From Lasiodiplodia sp. COLG20 (lineage: Eukaryota > Ascomycota > Dothideomycetes > Botryosphaeriales > Botryosphaeriaceae): 64,000 nucleotides of DNA. Where the stretch lies: assembly GCA_009801085.1 (NCBI GenBank), contig VNWV01000003.1:806001-870000 (forward strand). The letters are read 5' to 3'. Positions 23,801 through 36,094 of the stretch are shown in pieces. The notes beneath the pieces were generated by a model that worked only from the letters and a program-made list of their open reading frames with translations, did not search any database and had not been told where the DNA came from. How positions within the stretch are numbered: the first letter of the stretch is position 1; the number at the start of each line of letters is the position of its first letter. Both the position numbers and the translations under genes were made by a program.

Positions 23801-26211
23801 CGCATGGCGGCCGCGGGAAGGATGGGCGGACGACCGGCGGAGTGGGTGGAGAGGCTGGCGGTGCCATTGGGCTGGCGGGAGGGCAGCGTCGTCGCACGGC
23901 TCGATCCCCACGGGCTGGATTCGCAAGCCGTTGGCCAAATGCGGGTGACTGAGCATTAGGGAGAGGGTATTGTCAGCGTATTGGGCAGGGGTGGAGTCAG
24001 CCGTCTGGCAGGCTGGGCCACTTAGCCGACAGCAAGATCTCGGCTGGCGCAGACAGTGAACGCTCGCTAGAACTGGTGCTCTCCTTCTCGAAGGCCAGGC
24101 TGCCAGGTCTGCCCCTGAAGCGGTGATCGAGATCGCCCGGCTGGTCCTTGTAATAATCCCGCCGCGAACTTGACCGGTTTGCCCGGGCGTGGTGTGCGGC
24201 GCGGCGCTTGGGGTCCGTTCCTGGAAGTTGGCAAGACGAATTCCAGCTGATAGCAAGACTCCACTACGCGCGTATGTGCGCTTCTGCTGAAACTGGCTGG
24301 CGGGGCGGCGGCCTTGCAGGGCAGTGATGGCCCAGAGTCAGCGCACACCGGTGTGGAGTGGAGGAGCGCAGCGTGCGGACAATAGCAGCCGTCTGTTAAA
24401 GCAGGCGGCCCCAGCGCCTGGTGGATTGCACCGGTGGGTGGTGCCCGGGCGCCGTTGACATGGCTTCGTGCAGCGCCGGCAGATGTGTCAAGAGAAACAG
24501 GAGAGCCACGAGGCGGTTCCTTGCGGATTGCCGTGGGCGCCGATGTTCCCCGAACGTGCGCGCGGGCGATCTATACAACCATGCAGGCAACAATTAACGT
24601 CCGTAAGCTTCACCACGCCGGATGAGGTATTTACGGCGCCGCAGGGACCACGCCAGACTGACTGGACGTCGCCGCCGCCGCCGCCAAGCTCCAGTGGGCG
24701 TTGCACCAGCAGCAGTAGCAGTCCCTCGCTCGGAGAACCGCGACGCCCAGCGGAGGGGATGGCGCGGTGGGTCGCGGGCGCAGGCGATTTCTGCCTTCTG
24801 GAAGACACCCTGGGTCAGATCGCCGCTCGAGGCTGGACATGGCAGTACGACCGGCGTCGCTTCCTGAAGCAAGCATGCTGGGCTAAGAACCGGAAAATAA
24901 CAGAATTGTGGATGCACGGCTAACAGCATGTCCTGGGCTAAGAATGGATGGCGGAGGAGGCTCTCACCGGCCGCGTCCAGCGCGGCGGGACGTGGTGCTG
25001 GGGGAGACGGCAGCCGGCGGGGGCGCAGTAATAATCGTCTGATGTGCCGCCAGCGCTGCTCCTCCTGGATCGCCGGGTCGCGCAGTGACGTGACGGCCTG
25101 TTGATGCGCTCGAGGGTGGCCGTGTTTGCGGATTGGATTCGCGGCACCGTTAGATGGGCGGGCGGGCGGGCGTTTGGACCGGCGGCAAGCGGCCGACTGG
25201 CGCTGGCCGGCTCAAGCTTTGCTTCTCGAAGCCGCGTCCCGGGGCGCGGTGCGTGAGCGGTGCGGTGCGGTTCCTCGATGCCCGCGAGAGCGGACCCTGG
25301 CCTCTGCCCGAAAAGCGCATAGCGCGGCGCGCACTTGGCGGCGCTCTGAAAAGCCGTGAGGCACACGCTGTGAATATTTTCTCCAGCCCCAGCACGCGCG
25401 CAGCCGCCGCCGCCCTGCCCTCTGCCTGCCTCTAACGTAGTCCTGCGTGCAAGCGCCGCAGCGGATCACCCAAGCGTGCAAGCCAACCCCAGCGCTGAAT
25501 CTCGCTTCTCGCTTCCATCCGCTCGCTTGGAGGGAGCTTCTACCGCCTCAGTAAGTGCGCGCCCCTTCAGCTGCCCGTCATCGCCCCTGCCCTCCCGGCG
25601 GCCTGAGCCTCTGCAAAGACCTGCCTCCTGCACGACCATGCACCCGCCCGCAGCGGCCGTGTGCCGTGCCCGCCGGTCTGCCATGCCCTGCCCAAGCCCA
25701 AGCGCACCACCCACGCCGTCGCTCAGCGCACAGCCACTGCTGCCGCCGCGGGAGAGCGCGCTGCCAGCCGCCCTTCCATCGCCCTGCCTCGCGCGCGCCG
25801 TTCCGAGGGATGCGGACGTTGCTGATCTGGGCAGCGCCCACTTTTTTCTGGACAGAGAGCACCAGCGCCCCCTGGCGCGCACGCGCAGTAGCTCGAGAGT
25901 GCTCACGTTGCGCCGATCTGAGCTGTGCCCCGAACCCGACTCAGCTCCCTGGAAGAGGCCCGTGTGATCTGCGGCCGGCCTGCCTTCTTTTCGCACTTGC
26001 GTCTTTCCGCTATCCGCTCCGGCAGCATCAAACCACCCGGACGCCTCGTCTCGCCGTACTCTGCCTAAGCGAAGCAACCTTCCTGGTGCCAATCAGCCCG
26101 TCGTGCGCGGGATCAGTTCCCCAAGGGACAGCGCAGCATCGGCCAGCTAGGAGGCTAATCTCGAATCTCACAGCCTTGCGCCATCGACGTGTGCTGGGTC
26201 TCTAATCAAAT

Positions 26212-28380
26212 ATGGCAGACCAGTCGCCTAACCCGCCGTCGCGGCAACCGCAGCAACAGCAGCCGGCTCAACAGCAGCCGCAACCGCAGCAGAATTCTCA
26301 GCCTCAGCAGCAGGCGCAGCAAACTCCCACCTCCTACCCTTCCCCTCACTCCTACCCGTCGCCGTCCATGCAACCCTCCTACACCTACCCGCCGCCCCAG
26401 GGCGCTCCAGGCAATGCCGAGCCCTATCGCGCCTCGCCCACCGCGTCGAGCATGTCGCTGCCGTCGCTGAACCTGCCGCCCATCCGCGCGCCCATTGATG
26501 GCCAGCAGCCCCAGCAGCAGCCGGGCCAGCCGCCAGCTGGCTCGCTGCCTCCGCCCGTCGCGCCCATGGCCTACTACCCGCCGCCCGGCCACGCCCCGCC
26601 CCAGCACCACCAGATGCACATGGCCGCGCCCATGGGCATGCCGCCGCAGGGCATGGGCATGCGCTACCAGCTGCCGCCGCAGGCCGACCAGAGGATCATG
26701 TCGGGAGGACGCCACAAGAAGGAGATCAAGCGTCGCACCAAGACGGGCTGCCTGACGTGTCGCAAGCGCAGGATAAAGGTGAGGACCGCAATTGCAAATT
26801 TTCTTCTCGCGATAGCGCGTCGGTCGGGATGAGGTGAGGTTGAAACGGCGAGGTAGCGCGATCGCGTCTTCGCGTCTCGCTCGCTTCTGTAGCCTGCCAC
26901 CTCCCGCCGCATGGGTGGAAGCGAGAACTTTACCTGTCGTCCGACCTCACTCGCCTACCGACGCGGCTTTCGCGAAAGCCTCGCTCTCCAAACCAACGCC
27001 ACGAACCCTACTTTGCTCACATATCGCAGTGCGACGAGGCGCACCCCACGTGCCGGAACTGCCAGAAGAGCAAGCGCGAGTGTCTGGGCTACGACCCGAT
27101 CTTCAAGCAACAGCCCGGCCCCGCTCAGATACAACCCGCACCCAGCGCAGCTCCGCCCGTCACCTCGACTCCCGCGACCGCTGCTCCTCCGCCCGCTCAA
27201 GTCGCCTATTCCCACGTCCCCCAGGGCTACGCGCCTGCAGCTCCCAACTACGCGCCTGTGCCCGGCCACAGCACGAGCCCGCCCGCACCTGCTCCCGATC
27301 CATCGTACGAGCTCAGTGCTGCCATTGACCCGGCGCTCGCTGGCGCTGATACCTCCGCCCCGATGTCGATCGCACCGGTCGCCTACGACCCGTCGACGCG
27401 TGTGTATGTGAGGAAGGAGGACAAAGAAGGTGCGACACCCCCGCCGCCGGAGGGTCAGCCGTTGAAGGGTGAGGCCACACTAGTGTGCAACGTTACGGCA
27501 ATTGCGTACTAACGGCACACCAGCTAAGCGCATCTACATCGACGAGCTTTTTGCGCTCCAGAACGTTCCCCCGCACGCTCAGCCGCCAACTCCTGGCCCG
27601 ATCAATCCCAATGTCGTCGAGGAGATCAAGATGCTCTATTCCAGAGACTACGCAATCAACATGGATCGCTGCATTGAGACGACCTGGTACACGACGAAGG
27701 GCTTGAATCGCCTTTTGAACGATCCAGCCACGATGGACCTTTTCGCCTTCTTCGTGTCCCAGATCCGGGTCAACCAAGACTACGAGATGCAGCGGAGGAC
27801 CACAAGCCTCGAGGCGAAGCTCGTCTGGAAGCTCTTGTGCCTGCCCCGTCAACACGGAGGCGTTGCGAACGGCGCCAACGGCACCAGTGAGCACGAGACC
27901 GATTTGTTGCAGAAGGAGGCTGCACTGCGTGTTGAGGTTCTTGAAGCGCTTCTCACCTACCAGGTCCTGCCATTCAACCCGCTTGCGGAACTCATCTACG
28001 ACCCTCAGGTCCCGCACTTGAAGCAGTACGAGGTGGATTTCTGGCGCCACCTGGGCACCTTTGTTACTTTCCGTGACGTGGACGACGAGTCCAACCGCAA
28101 CATCGAGGCTACGTTGAGCGCGTGCCGCAACATTCTCGGCATGATCGAATGCAGAGATGTCATCTACTCGATGATGATTGCGCGCCACTATGGTGGACGC
28201 TTCCCGGATCTTCCTGACAATGTCAGCCAGCAGCCGTACCCGCCGGACCAGGAGGACGACCGGTCGAAGATGGTGGTGGCTAAGAAGTTCCTTGAGGACG
28301 AGTCTCAGGGTCGTGGCATGTCTCAGGTGATCTTCCGTCTGGCCGGCATGGCCATTCGCTCCTGGTCTTTGGGCCAGTAA
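26212..28380 (+). CDS. Zn2Cys6 transcription factor with Gln/Pro-rich N-terminus
   Basis: Fungal binuclear-cluster DNA-binding regulator, nuclear. Exons 26212-26778, 27030-27468, 27524-28380; 620 aa. Residues 1-170 are Gln-, Pro- and Met-rich (activation-domain-like). The cluster CX2CX6CX6CX2CX6C spans residues 180-207 and is split by a 251-base intron between Lys189 and Cys190. The preceding basic stretch is RHKKEIKRRTKTG. After a Pro/Ala-rich linker, residues 335-620 form a conserved helical region (AKRIYIDELFALQ to the end). From memory, the cluster and the following LGYDPIF resemble the moc3 (fission yeast) and Ebr1 (Fusarium) group of growth and development regulators; I cannot verify this. 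A textbook TACTAAC branch site supports intron 2. The gene lies downstream of 7.3 kb without genes. Confidence 0.9.
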
Positions 28381-30142
28381 TTGCAGCTTCGTTTCGACTT
28401 CGCATGAGAAGGTGGAAGTTCTAGTTCGCAAGGGCTTTTATGGTTTTTTTCATCCTCTGTCAGGGTTGGACTACTGAAGTTTTCGGCATTCTGCTTTGTC
28501 AGAAGAAAATCATCGGCATGGGGTTGGAGGAGTCTGTGCTTGGCAAGTTTCGTATTCGCGGAACACTCAAGGTCTGCGGTCATTTTCGAGGGAGTTCTGT
28601 ATTTGTTTTCGGCAAGAAACTGGCGAACACTGGGCGGTTACTATCTGAGTAAAAAGAGCGGTCATTTCATCATTTCCTTCGGTTGCATCCCCCAAAAATT
28701 CCACTTTTCCTTATCCTTTCCTCGTTTCCTCGTTTCGTATTTCCTCGCCCCCTCAATTTTCCTTTCATACTTGGTGCAAGAGCAGGTAAAGCGGAGTAAG
28801 CATAGCAGTAGCCGCAGAGAGAGCTGGATAGCTGTACTAGTAGTTGCAATTCGCAGCGTTCGCAGCAGCAGCAAGATAGAGCTAGGAGCTAATCAACAAC
28901 AATCATCCCATGTGCACTTTTTGCGTGAAATGTTTTTACTTCCAGTTGAGAATAAAGGACTGGTTTCGCACCAGCATTAGAAGAATGAGAAGGGTGCTGA
29001 GACAGGACTCAGCAATCGCGGTGAAGAAGATACACTTGCACGGCTTCCTAAATATAATTTCTTGCCGTTATAAGCTGCTTTTTGCTCACGTTCATGCTGA
29101 TGCTGTGCTGGTATTCAGTACAAATGTTAGAACAGTTCTCAAACTCCCGCCTTTCTCACCAGATTGTAGAGCTAGGCCCTTCATCCTGAGGCGCTGTTAA
29201 CTCGAAACTTCATGAGTCGCGTCCAGCGAAATGGTTCAATGCGTACGAAATGCGACATCCGAAAAGCGCGCAGTGGCGGCTTCTCGCCCTGGAGAATCAC
29301 ACTGTTGGGAAACGCATAATCCTACATGCGGTCAAATTTCTGGTGTTAGATGGCAAAAGTCTCTCCTTATGACAAGTGACACTGATGTCTCGTTCGGTAG
29401 TGCTAGGCTTCAAACAAGTGGGTCATATCTCGAAGAGGCAGTTTATCAGTGTGTTTGAGGCGGCAGGACATTCTCATTCTGGTTAGACGATGTGCTCTCA
29501 CGTGGTGCTCATTGATCAGCGCTGGCCGGCTTGATGCAAAGGTGGCTGAGACTGAGAGGTGTGCATGAGCATGCAGGACACCAATCATAACAGTTGCGAG
29601 CTGTGGGGTCTTCGTGCACAAATTGTCGAATGTGGATAGCCGGCGGGTTTTACACTTCAACGTACATTCCTTTACAACAGCCAAAATTACAAACGCTTCG
29701 ATCGTCCAGACAGCCACCGTCGGCGGGAGAGTTTCAGCAGTCCAGGCATTGATGGCGACGGGTGCTAATGGCGTGATGAGATGAACAGATAGCAACAACG
29801 AAAATCCACTCCGCACGCATGAAGTGGCAGGCCCTCGCTTAGCGGAGCACGTCTACACGCCTCTTCCCTGGCGAAACGGAAGGGGCTTGGAGCCGCGGTT
29901 CGATACTTTGCTTGGCGTGCCAAGTGCTGACGTAGGGCTGAGGCCCGGGCCGGCCATTGGTTTGTCGATCGTGACCTCTGCCTGTCTGAGACATGACCGC
30001 GACCCGCACTTCACCTCCCCACCTTCTTGCTGCCCGATCCTAAACTTTTGCACTCCGTAGCCTTACCGCCGCTGCAGCCACACTTGCAACCCAGCACACG
30101 CCCACGCACCGCGCGCTTTGATCACACGCTTCGCCGAACACA
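28381..30142. other. Intergenic region
   Basis: 1.76 kb holding the 3' flank of the Zn2Cys6 gene and the promoter of the SUZ gene. A 137-codon minus frame at 29403-29816 starts with a hydrophobic stretch but shows no family motif. No RNA gene found. Confidence 0.55.
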
Positions 30143-31034
30143 ATGAGCGGATCCGCGAGAAACGTCCCCGACGCTTGGGACGACGATTGGGAGGCTATCG
30201 CCGACGTACGGCCCCTCCTGTGCTCGGGAATTCGGTCGCAAGCTAATACGTACTACAGAAGCAAGACGCCGCCCCGCCTGAGCCCCAGCCCCCGAAAAAG
30301 CTGACCAAGGCCGAGCGAAGGGCACAGCATGCTGAGTTCAATAGGCAGTTGTGGGAGGCGGCGTACGCTTCCCTGCGCCCTCATCACGCCATACGGAGCT
30401 GACGCGACTGCGCAGAGAAACCCCCAAAGAAACACCACTCTTCCTGCAAACCAAAGCCGACGTGCCGCTCAAGAACGACGTCAAGGCGCCCGTCAAGCTT
30501 CTGAGCCGAAAGCCCCCACCCAAGATTCTATCGCGAGGCGAAGATGACGAGGACAGCGAGGAGGAGGCGCGCAAGAAGTCGGAGCGGGAATTCGCAGAAC
30601 GCCAAGCTAGGGCGCAACAAGAGCGTGAAGAAAAACAACGCAGGTACGCGGAAGTGCGGGAGAGGCTGTTCGGCTCCTCCACGCCCGACAGCTCGCAGGA
30701 ACGGTCTGCGTCACCTCGTGGTAATGGTGGCAAGCAATTCAGAGGCAAGGGCAGGGGCGGCAGAGGCGGCGATCGGGGGGATTCTGATGCCAATTCCTCG
30801 GCGGATCAGTCACCTGCGCGTGGCCAAGGGACCCCCAAGCGGCAGCTATATGAGCCGGGTTACTCGGCTAAGCCGAACTCGTCCTACGTGCAGAGGCAGC
30901 AGGACGGCTCGTCACGGTCTCGGTCCGGGACGCCAGGGGTGGATCAGCCCATTCGTGCACCGCGTGGCCCTGATGGGGGTGGCAGGGGAGGGTTCGGCTT
31001 TGCTCCGAGAGGTGGACGCAAGTCCTCTTCATGA
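30143..31034 (+). CDS. SUZ/SUZ-C domain protein, SZRD1-like
   Basis: Exons 30143-30205, 30259-30362, 30416-31034; 261 aa, introns 53 bases each. The start MSGSARNVPDAWDDDWEAIA carries a short Trp/Asp motif like the WEEAAD near the start of animal SZRD1. A SUZ-type basic motif is at about residues 79-96 (APVKLLSRKPPPKILSR). An acidic segment and a charged helix follow (about 105-135, ending RRYAEVRERLFGSS, comparable to the SZRD1 block EAEYAEARKRILGSA). The C-terminus has a SUZ-C-like IRAPRGPDG followed by Gly/Arg-rich sequence. SUZ domains bind RNA, so a cytoplasmic RNA-binding role is inferred. The family match is from memory of SZRD1 and is moderate. Confidence 0.78.
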
Positions 31035-31849
31035 ACGCTTGCCCCTCTAACGACCAATACCCTAAATGCGGAAGCCCCTCCATCCGGGATCGACGTACTG
31101 ATGTGAAAAGTCCACTGCCAAATTCCTCCTGAAGTCATGCGTGTAAGGATTGGAACGAAACATCTGAACGAGGAATCCGCACAGAGAACACGATCCGGCA
31201 TGAACCTCCTGAGTCTTCGTGCCTGATGCTTGTTGTATCCCCGCAACCGTCAGACCTGCGATGGCGAAGCCCACGAGGTTCATTCTGACGCGATCACGTT
31301 AGGAACTATCCCAACTGGTCGCGGCAAGGAGTCGCGCTAAGCGGAAGCACCCGCCATCCCGCGTTCCACATACACGTCTGCATTCCACTTGCAAAAGCTA
31401 GAAATCCTACATACACGGTATACCAACCCCCAACAGGAGACTCCGTGATCCGCATAATGCCGTGCGGCCCGGCCTTCCGTTATCGGTATGGAATATTACA
31501 CCAAAAGTTGGACTTATGGAAAAGAGATGTCGACTCCATATTGATTTTGCTCCCTTTTTGCTGCGAAGAATGTCCGCTTGCCAATCTACTCGGTCGAAGC
31601 TTGATTTCTTGTGCTGTCTTGTCACGGTTACCATTGGTCTTCTCGGAATGTTTCAAGAGTGCGAACGGTCTTCTCCTTACTTTCAAATGTTTGGAATGCC
31701 CTATTCAAGCGGTTGGTGGTGTTTCAAGACGCACTTAATGCCGACAGTTTCTCTCCGCCAGACACCAAACAGTCGCTACAACCTCACCTCTCATTCACTC
31801 TTCCTCAGGTAGGAATTGAGACAGGATCTTTTCCTTACCAGCCTTCACC
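31035..31849. other. Intergenic region before secreted repeat protein 1
   Basis: 0.8 kb with no recognisable gene. It contains the 3' flank of the SUZ gene and the promoter of the secreted protein gene. Confidence 0.6.
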
Positions 31850-34800
31850 ATGGATGCCAGGGTGATCTTCTACCTCGCGGCTTTCAACGCCGTTGCGCCT
31901 GGCGCCAACGCAGCCCCAGCCCCGCAAGGAGCTCTCCAGCTTAATCAACCAGGTATTCTTCAACCGGGTGCTCTCCCATCACTCCTTTCCGCGGTTCTTC
32001 CGCTCAATGTCCTTCCATCGGTCGCTCCTTTACCCAACGCTCTTATCCCAAGCGCCGTCACGAGCGCCCTATCAACATCTCCAGCTCCTGCAAGAGCTCC
32101 CTCAACTGCGCCAGTCCCATCTGCGCCCTCCACTTCAGGTCCTCGAACACCAGCACCTACTTTCAACCGCGCTCTTCCCACTCTGAATACCTCTCACTCG
32201 CTATATTCGTTCGCCTTGCCCTCTACGTAAATCTGCTAACATCTGCATTAGAGCGCCGTGAGCCCCAGTTTCAGCCCCAGCTCCTCGGTCCGCAGCCGCC
32301 TATTGTGCCCGGACTGGGCCCCTTGCTCCAGTCCCCAAGTATCGCGGTTCCTGCCCTCACCCCCACGCAGGTCAACGTCAACAACCCACTTGGAGCTCCC
32401 GCTAGCAAGGACAACGGTCCGGCCGCTACCGGCGTGACGCTGCCAAAGGAGCTCGTTCAGCCTGTTACCAACACGCTCCTGCAGAACCCCATCCAGGCGT
32501 TTCAGCTAGCGCTCACATCCCTCCTGAATGCTATACTCGGTGGCCGTACGTCCCTCATCCCGGGAAGCCAGATCACCCCGCTGAGCGGCGTCTCGAACTC
32601 ATTGACGAATTCTCTGTCTGATGTGCTGGGGCCGCTACTCACCGGGTCCTTGGGGAGGAGGAAGAAGAGGCAGGAGGCGCCGTCGAGCGACTTCTTCCAG
32701 ATGCCCGAGCAGGTGCAGCCAGTCGATCAGCCGGTCGATCTGTTCGCCGACCAGCCGGTGACTCAACAGGTGGATCAACCGGCTATCCAGCCTGTTGACC
32801 AGCCCGTCAGCGTGCCTACGGATCAATCTTTCGCTGTTCCTTCGGACCAACCTGTCGATCAACCCATTACTGCGCCTTCGGACCAACCCGTTGATCAACC
32901 TATTACCGTACCTTCAGACCAACCTGTGGACCAGAACGTTGACCAGCCCATCACTGTTCCTGCGGATCAGCCTGTTGATCTGACCGTTAACCAGCCCGGT
33001 GACGTGCCCGTGGACCAGTCCGTTCAACCCATCAATATTCCTCAGGATCAGTCCGTCAATGTGCCTACGGACCAGCCCGTTGATTTGACTTCAGTCCAGC
33101 CTGTCGATCAGCCTGCAGTTCAGCCTGTGGACCAGCCCGCCATTCAACCTATCGACCAGCCTGTGGCTCAGCCTTCCGACCAGGTCGAAGCTCCGTCGTT
33201 TGATTGGTCTGCAATCCAGCAACCTCAGTCTGACCAGCCGGCAGCTCAGTCCTTCGACTGGTCTGCAGTTCAACCGGTTCAGTCTGACGAGCCGGCAGTT
33301 CCGTCTGTTGATTGGTCGGCAATTCAAGCACCTCAGTCTGTCGACCAGGCTGCGACCCCGTCTTTTGATTGGGTGGCGGTTCAGCCTACAGAACAGTCCA
33401 TTGAGCAGCCATCAATTCAGCCTATTGACCAGCCTGAGATCCAACCTGTTGACCAGCCTGCGATCCAGCCTGAGATCCAGCCTGAGATCCAACCCCTTGA
33501 TCAGACTACCGAGCTGCCTATTGACCAGTCTGTGCCTGAGCCGACGGATGCATGGGTTATTCCTTCGGATTACCCACTGTTTACGGATTCATTGGGTCAA
33601 CCTGACCAGTCGCCGACGGATGCATTCGCTCAGCCCACAAGCACGGATATGTTCGGCTTCCCTGCTGCTGCTCGTGCCGGCCGTAGAAACAGGAAACGCC
33701 AGGTTGTCCCGACTACCCTGATCACTGTCCCTACTCCGGCCCTTGTCCCTTCTGGTGTTACTGACGAAGTTGCTGCTATCGGATCATTTGCACCCCTGGC
33801 TGATGCTACGCCACTTGCGGCTGTTCCGTCTTCTCTGGCCGCGTTGGCTCCTAATGGCGGACCTGCATCTGCCTATGTACCACCGGTTCTTGCCAGCGCT
33901 CTTGCGGACCCGGACCTTAACAGCCTTGCGGCTGTCAGCTCGATCGATCCTCTTGCGCCCCTGCCAAGCGACTTGGTTCCATCGCAAGTTGCTGCTGCTG
34001 CTTCCGAGCTCCCGGAACCCGCTGTAAGTATAACCAGAGATAAATGGGATGGTAGTGTGCTGATTTTTGCAGAATGTGCAGAAACGGACTGTTGCCGAGA
34101 TCGCCAAGTCTAACGGTCTCAAGGTCCGCCAAGTCGAAGAGCTCAAGGCCGGTCTTGACGACGCAGTTGATCCGGCCGCTTTTGTCGCCCAATGGATCGC
34201 TGCTCAGGCCAAACCTATTCTGAACGAGATAGGCAACCAGATGCAGGCGGCCCCTTCCATTCTAGCTAACATCGCCGAGGCTCAAGTATCAATGGCCGCC
34301 GCGCCTGGACAAATTGTTGCTGCCCAGGTTTCTGCAGTACAACCTATTATCGACGCCATCCCGTCTATTGTTGAGTCTCAGCTTGCCGCTGTTCCCACTG
34401 CCGCTCTTCCAATCTTCTCGGCAGCTTCGAGTCTCCTTGACGAAATGGGAAATGCGACCGCCGCCACTGGCAACCCTCTTGCAGCCTTGATCCCTAACCC
34501 CACTGCAATTGCCAGCATCATTGCTGAGGCCCTCCCTGAAGTAACAGCAACATATGACGCCTCGTACTATCAGGTTTCGTCCACCGAAAGCGATATTATT
34601 GCAGCAGAAACTGCTGGTGCACTCCTTACTGGTGCTGTGACTGTTGGTCAAGAAACAATCACAGCTGCCGCCGTGCAGCCTGTGGTGGCCTCAGTCACAC
34701 CCCTTCCAACCATCTACCCTACTGTAGGTTCATCCATTAACCTGCAGTTATCTGTTCTTCAACTGCCTTCGCCCCTCGTTCAGCTGCCTTCAACTTTGAT

Positions 34801-35638
34801 TCCACAGCCTTCATCTCTTCTTCCGCCAGTCCAGCAGACTACGCCTTCCATTCAGCAGTATCCTTCTATATCAAGCCAGGATACTAACAGCGCGATAGGT
34901 CTGGTAAACGTGGAGAAGGCAGCAATGGCGATGGTAGTCCCAGCGTCCTCAACGCTGCCTGAGGTCCCAGAGATCCTCGCGCGTGAGGATGAACCGGCCG
35001 ACCCCGGCGCGTCCAGCAACAACATCTTGGATCTCCTAACTCAGCGTCTTTCTTCCGATGGATTTACCCGGTTGCTCGAGAATCAAATCTATCTTCAGCT
35101 CGCCCCCTTGTTCCTGATGCTACAGTCGCTTGCCGCGATATCCAACCCGACGTTCACGCTTTCGTCCCTTATGCAAGACCTTCTCGGATCTTCGTCTTCG
35201 TCGTCGTCGTCATCGAGCCATAGCAATCGTATTCTGGATCTTCTCTTCCCGGGCTCTTTCCCTGCTCCCTCATCACCAACGGCAACACCAAGTACGGCCC
35301 CTTCTCCTGCAAATGTCGTCGACGACCCCATTGCGAGCGCCTGGCTCGCTGGCGCGAAACTGTTGCAATCGAACTCGCTTGTCAACACTCGACTGCTGTC
35401 TCCCAACACCGACGGCAACAACAATCAACTGGTAGGCGGTGCTGGTGGCGCTACTGCCATCGTCGCCAATCTTCTTAACGGCATGCTTTCCTCGTCTGCG
35501 TCCGCGTCCTCGGAATTGACCAGGAACATGGTGCAGAAGCTGTCGGCCCTGGCTAAGTGGTCTGTGGAAACGCAAGTGGCGGCAACACGAGTGGGCATGG
35601 AGGCGTGGGAGGAGTTGGTCAAGGTGCTGGTTTCGTGA
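31850..35638 (+). CDS. Large secreted low-complexity protein with PVDQP-type repeats and Kex2-like sites
   Basis: No family recognised. Preferred model: exons 31850-32138, 32252-34023, 34073-35638; 1208 aa. The N-terminus is a signal peptide with likely cleavage after GANA. Dibasic sites occur at Lys235-Arg236 (RRKKRQEAP), Lys578-Arg579 (RNRKRQVVP) and Lys691-Arg692 (VQKRTVAEI), so Kex2 processing into about four chains is plausible. Residues about 250-530 are tandem short repeats built on DQPVDQP with variable Gln/Ile/Val/Pro/Ser spacers and a sub-block containing SFDWSAVQ. The last third is Ala/Ser/Pro/Leu-rich with amphipathic helices. The first donor is uncertain: GTCCTC at 32139 and GTATTC at 31952 both keep phase, with the same acceptor at 32251 (branch GCTAAC). 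A cell-wall, matrix or surface role is only a guess. Confidence 0.65.
32695..33540 (+). repeat. Degenerate tandem repeats coding DQPVDQP-type units
   Basis: Repeated GAYCAGCCYGTY-like codon blocks (Asp-Gln-Pro-Val) at irregular 12-36-base spacing inside the secreted protein gene, with a downstream variant coding SFDWSAVQ. All three frames of one strand are largely open because of the composition. Confidence 0.85.
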
Positions 35639-36013
35639 TGATGATTAATAAAAGTTGTTTTGGTTTTTGCTATTTTTTCTTTTCTGCTCTTTTTGGTTTA
35701 TCTCTCTCCTACTTGGCTTTGAAGGACTGGTCTCCTATAGGGAAAGCAATATCAATGAGGATCGTATCTCGTTTTTATCACTTGATACTTTGCGTGATGA
35801 CCGCAAGTGAGTGACGATATGTTTTTCACGAAAATCATGGACAAAAATTGATTGATAGATATGGGTGACGACTAAAAGGTGTGCTGAGTCATTAGCCGCA
35901 CACAGAAAAACACCCTACATCCAAAGACCGGAGTTCTTTTCCCTTGCAGGTTTGCTCTACAAAACATCAAGCGTCCACGTTTCTAAGTGAAGCGCCAAAC
36001 GGCAAAAAAGATG
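35639..36013. other. Intergenic region, 3' flank of secreted protein 1
   Basis: AT-richer than the gene. No coding signal. It ends in the tRNA-Ser 3' flank. Confidence 0.55.
36004..36009 (-). terminator. Pol III terminator of tRNA-Ser
   Basis: Six consecutive T on the minus strand, starting 5 bases after the tRNA 3' end. Confidence 0.85.
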
Positions 36014-36094
36014 CGACGCCGGCAAGATTCGAACTTGCGCTCCCGAAGGAAACAGATTTCTAGTCTGTCGCGTTAACCACTCCGCCACAGCGCC
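36014..36094 (-). tRNA. tRNA-Ser(AGA)
   Basis: An 81-nt cloverleaf on the minus strand. The 7-bp acceptor stem pairs GGCGCUG with CGGCGUC (including G-U pairs); discriminator G. The D-arm has GAGUGGUUAA. The anticodon stem ACAGA/UCUGU encloses loop CUAGAAA with anticodon AGA, which reads UCU. It has the long variable arm typical of serine tRNAs, and T-arm GCAAG/CUUGC with loop UUCGAAU. No intron. It ends in a T6 run. Confidence 0.97.

Larger units (their letters stand above)
18925..26211. other. 7.3-kb gene-free region upstream of the Zn2Cys6 regulator
   Basis: I find no convincing gene. Short frames (for example 19212-19970, 25476-25967) translate to Arg/Pro/Ser-rich noise without family motifs. 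The segment 20090-20825 carries (GGT)7, alternating CG tracts and GAGC runs. From about 22100 the DNA is GC-rich up to the regulator's start, with long pyrimidine-rich patches near 25480-26200 that look like a 5' leader. Most plausibly this is an extended promoter/leader of the transcription factor gene plus the dehydrogenase 3' flank. A non-coding transcript cannot be excluded. Confidence 0.55.

Noticed and set aside
25476..26205. Two overlapping plus frames just before the Zn2Cys6 start
   Set aside because: Open because of pyrimidine-rich leader sequence; the translations are cysteine/arginine-rich noise.
29403..29816. 137-codon minus frame with a hydrophobic start
   Set aside because: Signal-peptide-like only at first glance; no family, no conserved neighbour relation.
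32227..32251. GTAAAT donor at 32227 for the first intron of secreted protein 1
   Set aside because: It would make a 25-base intron, too short for splicing.
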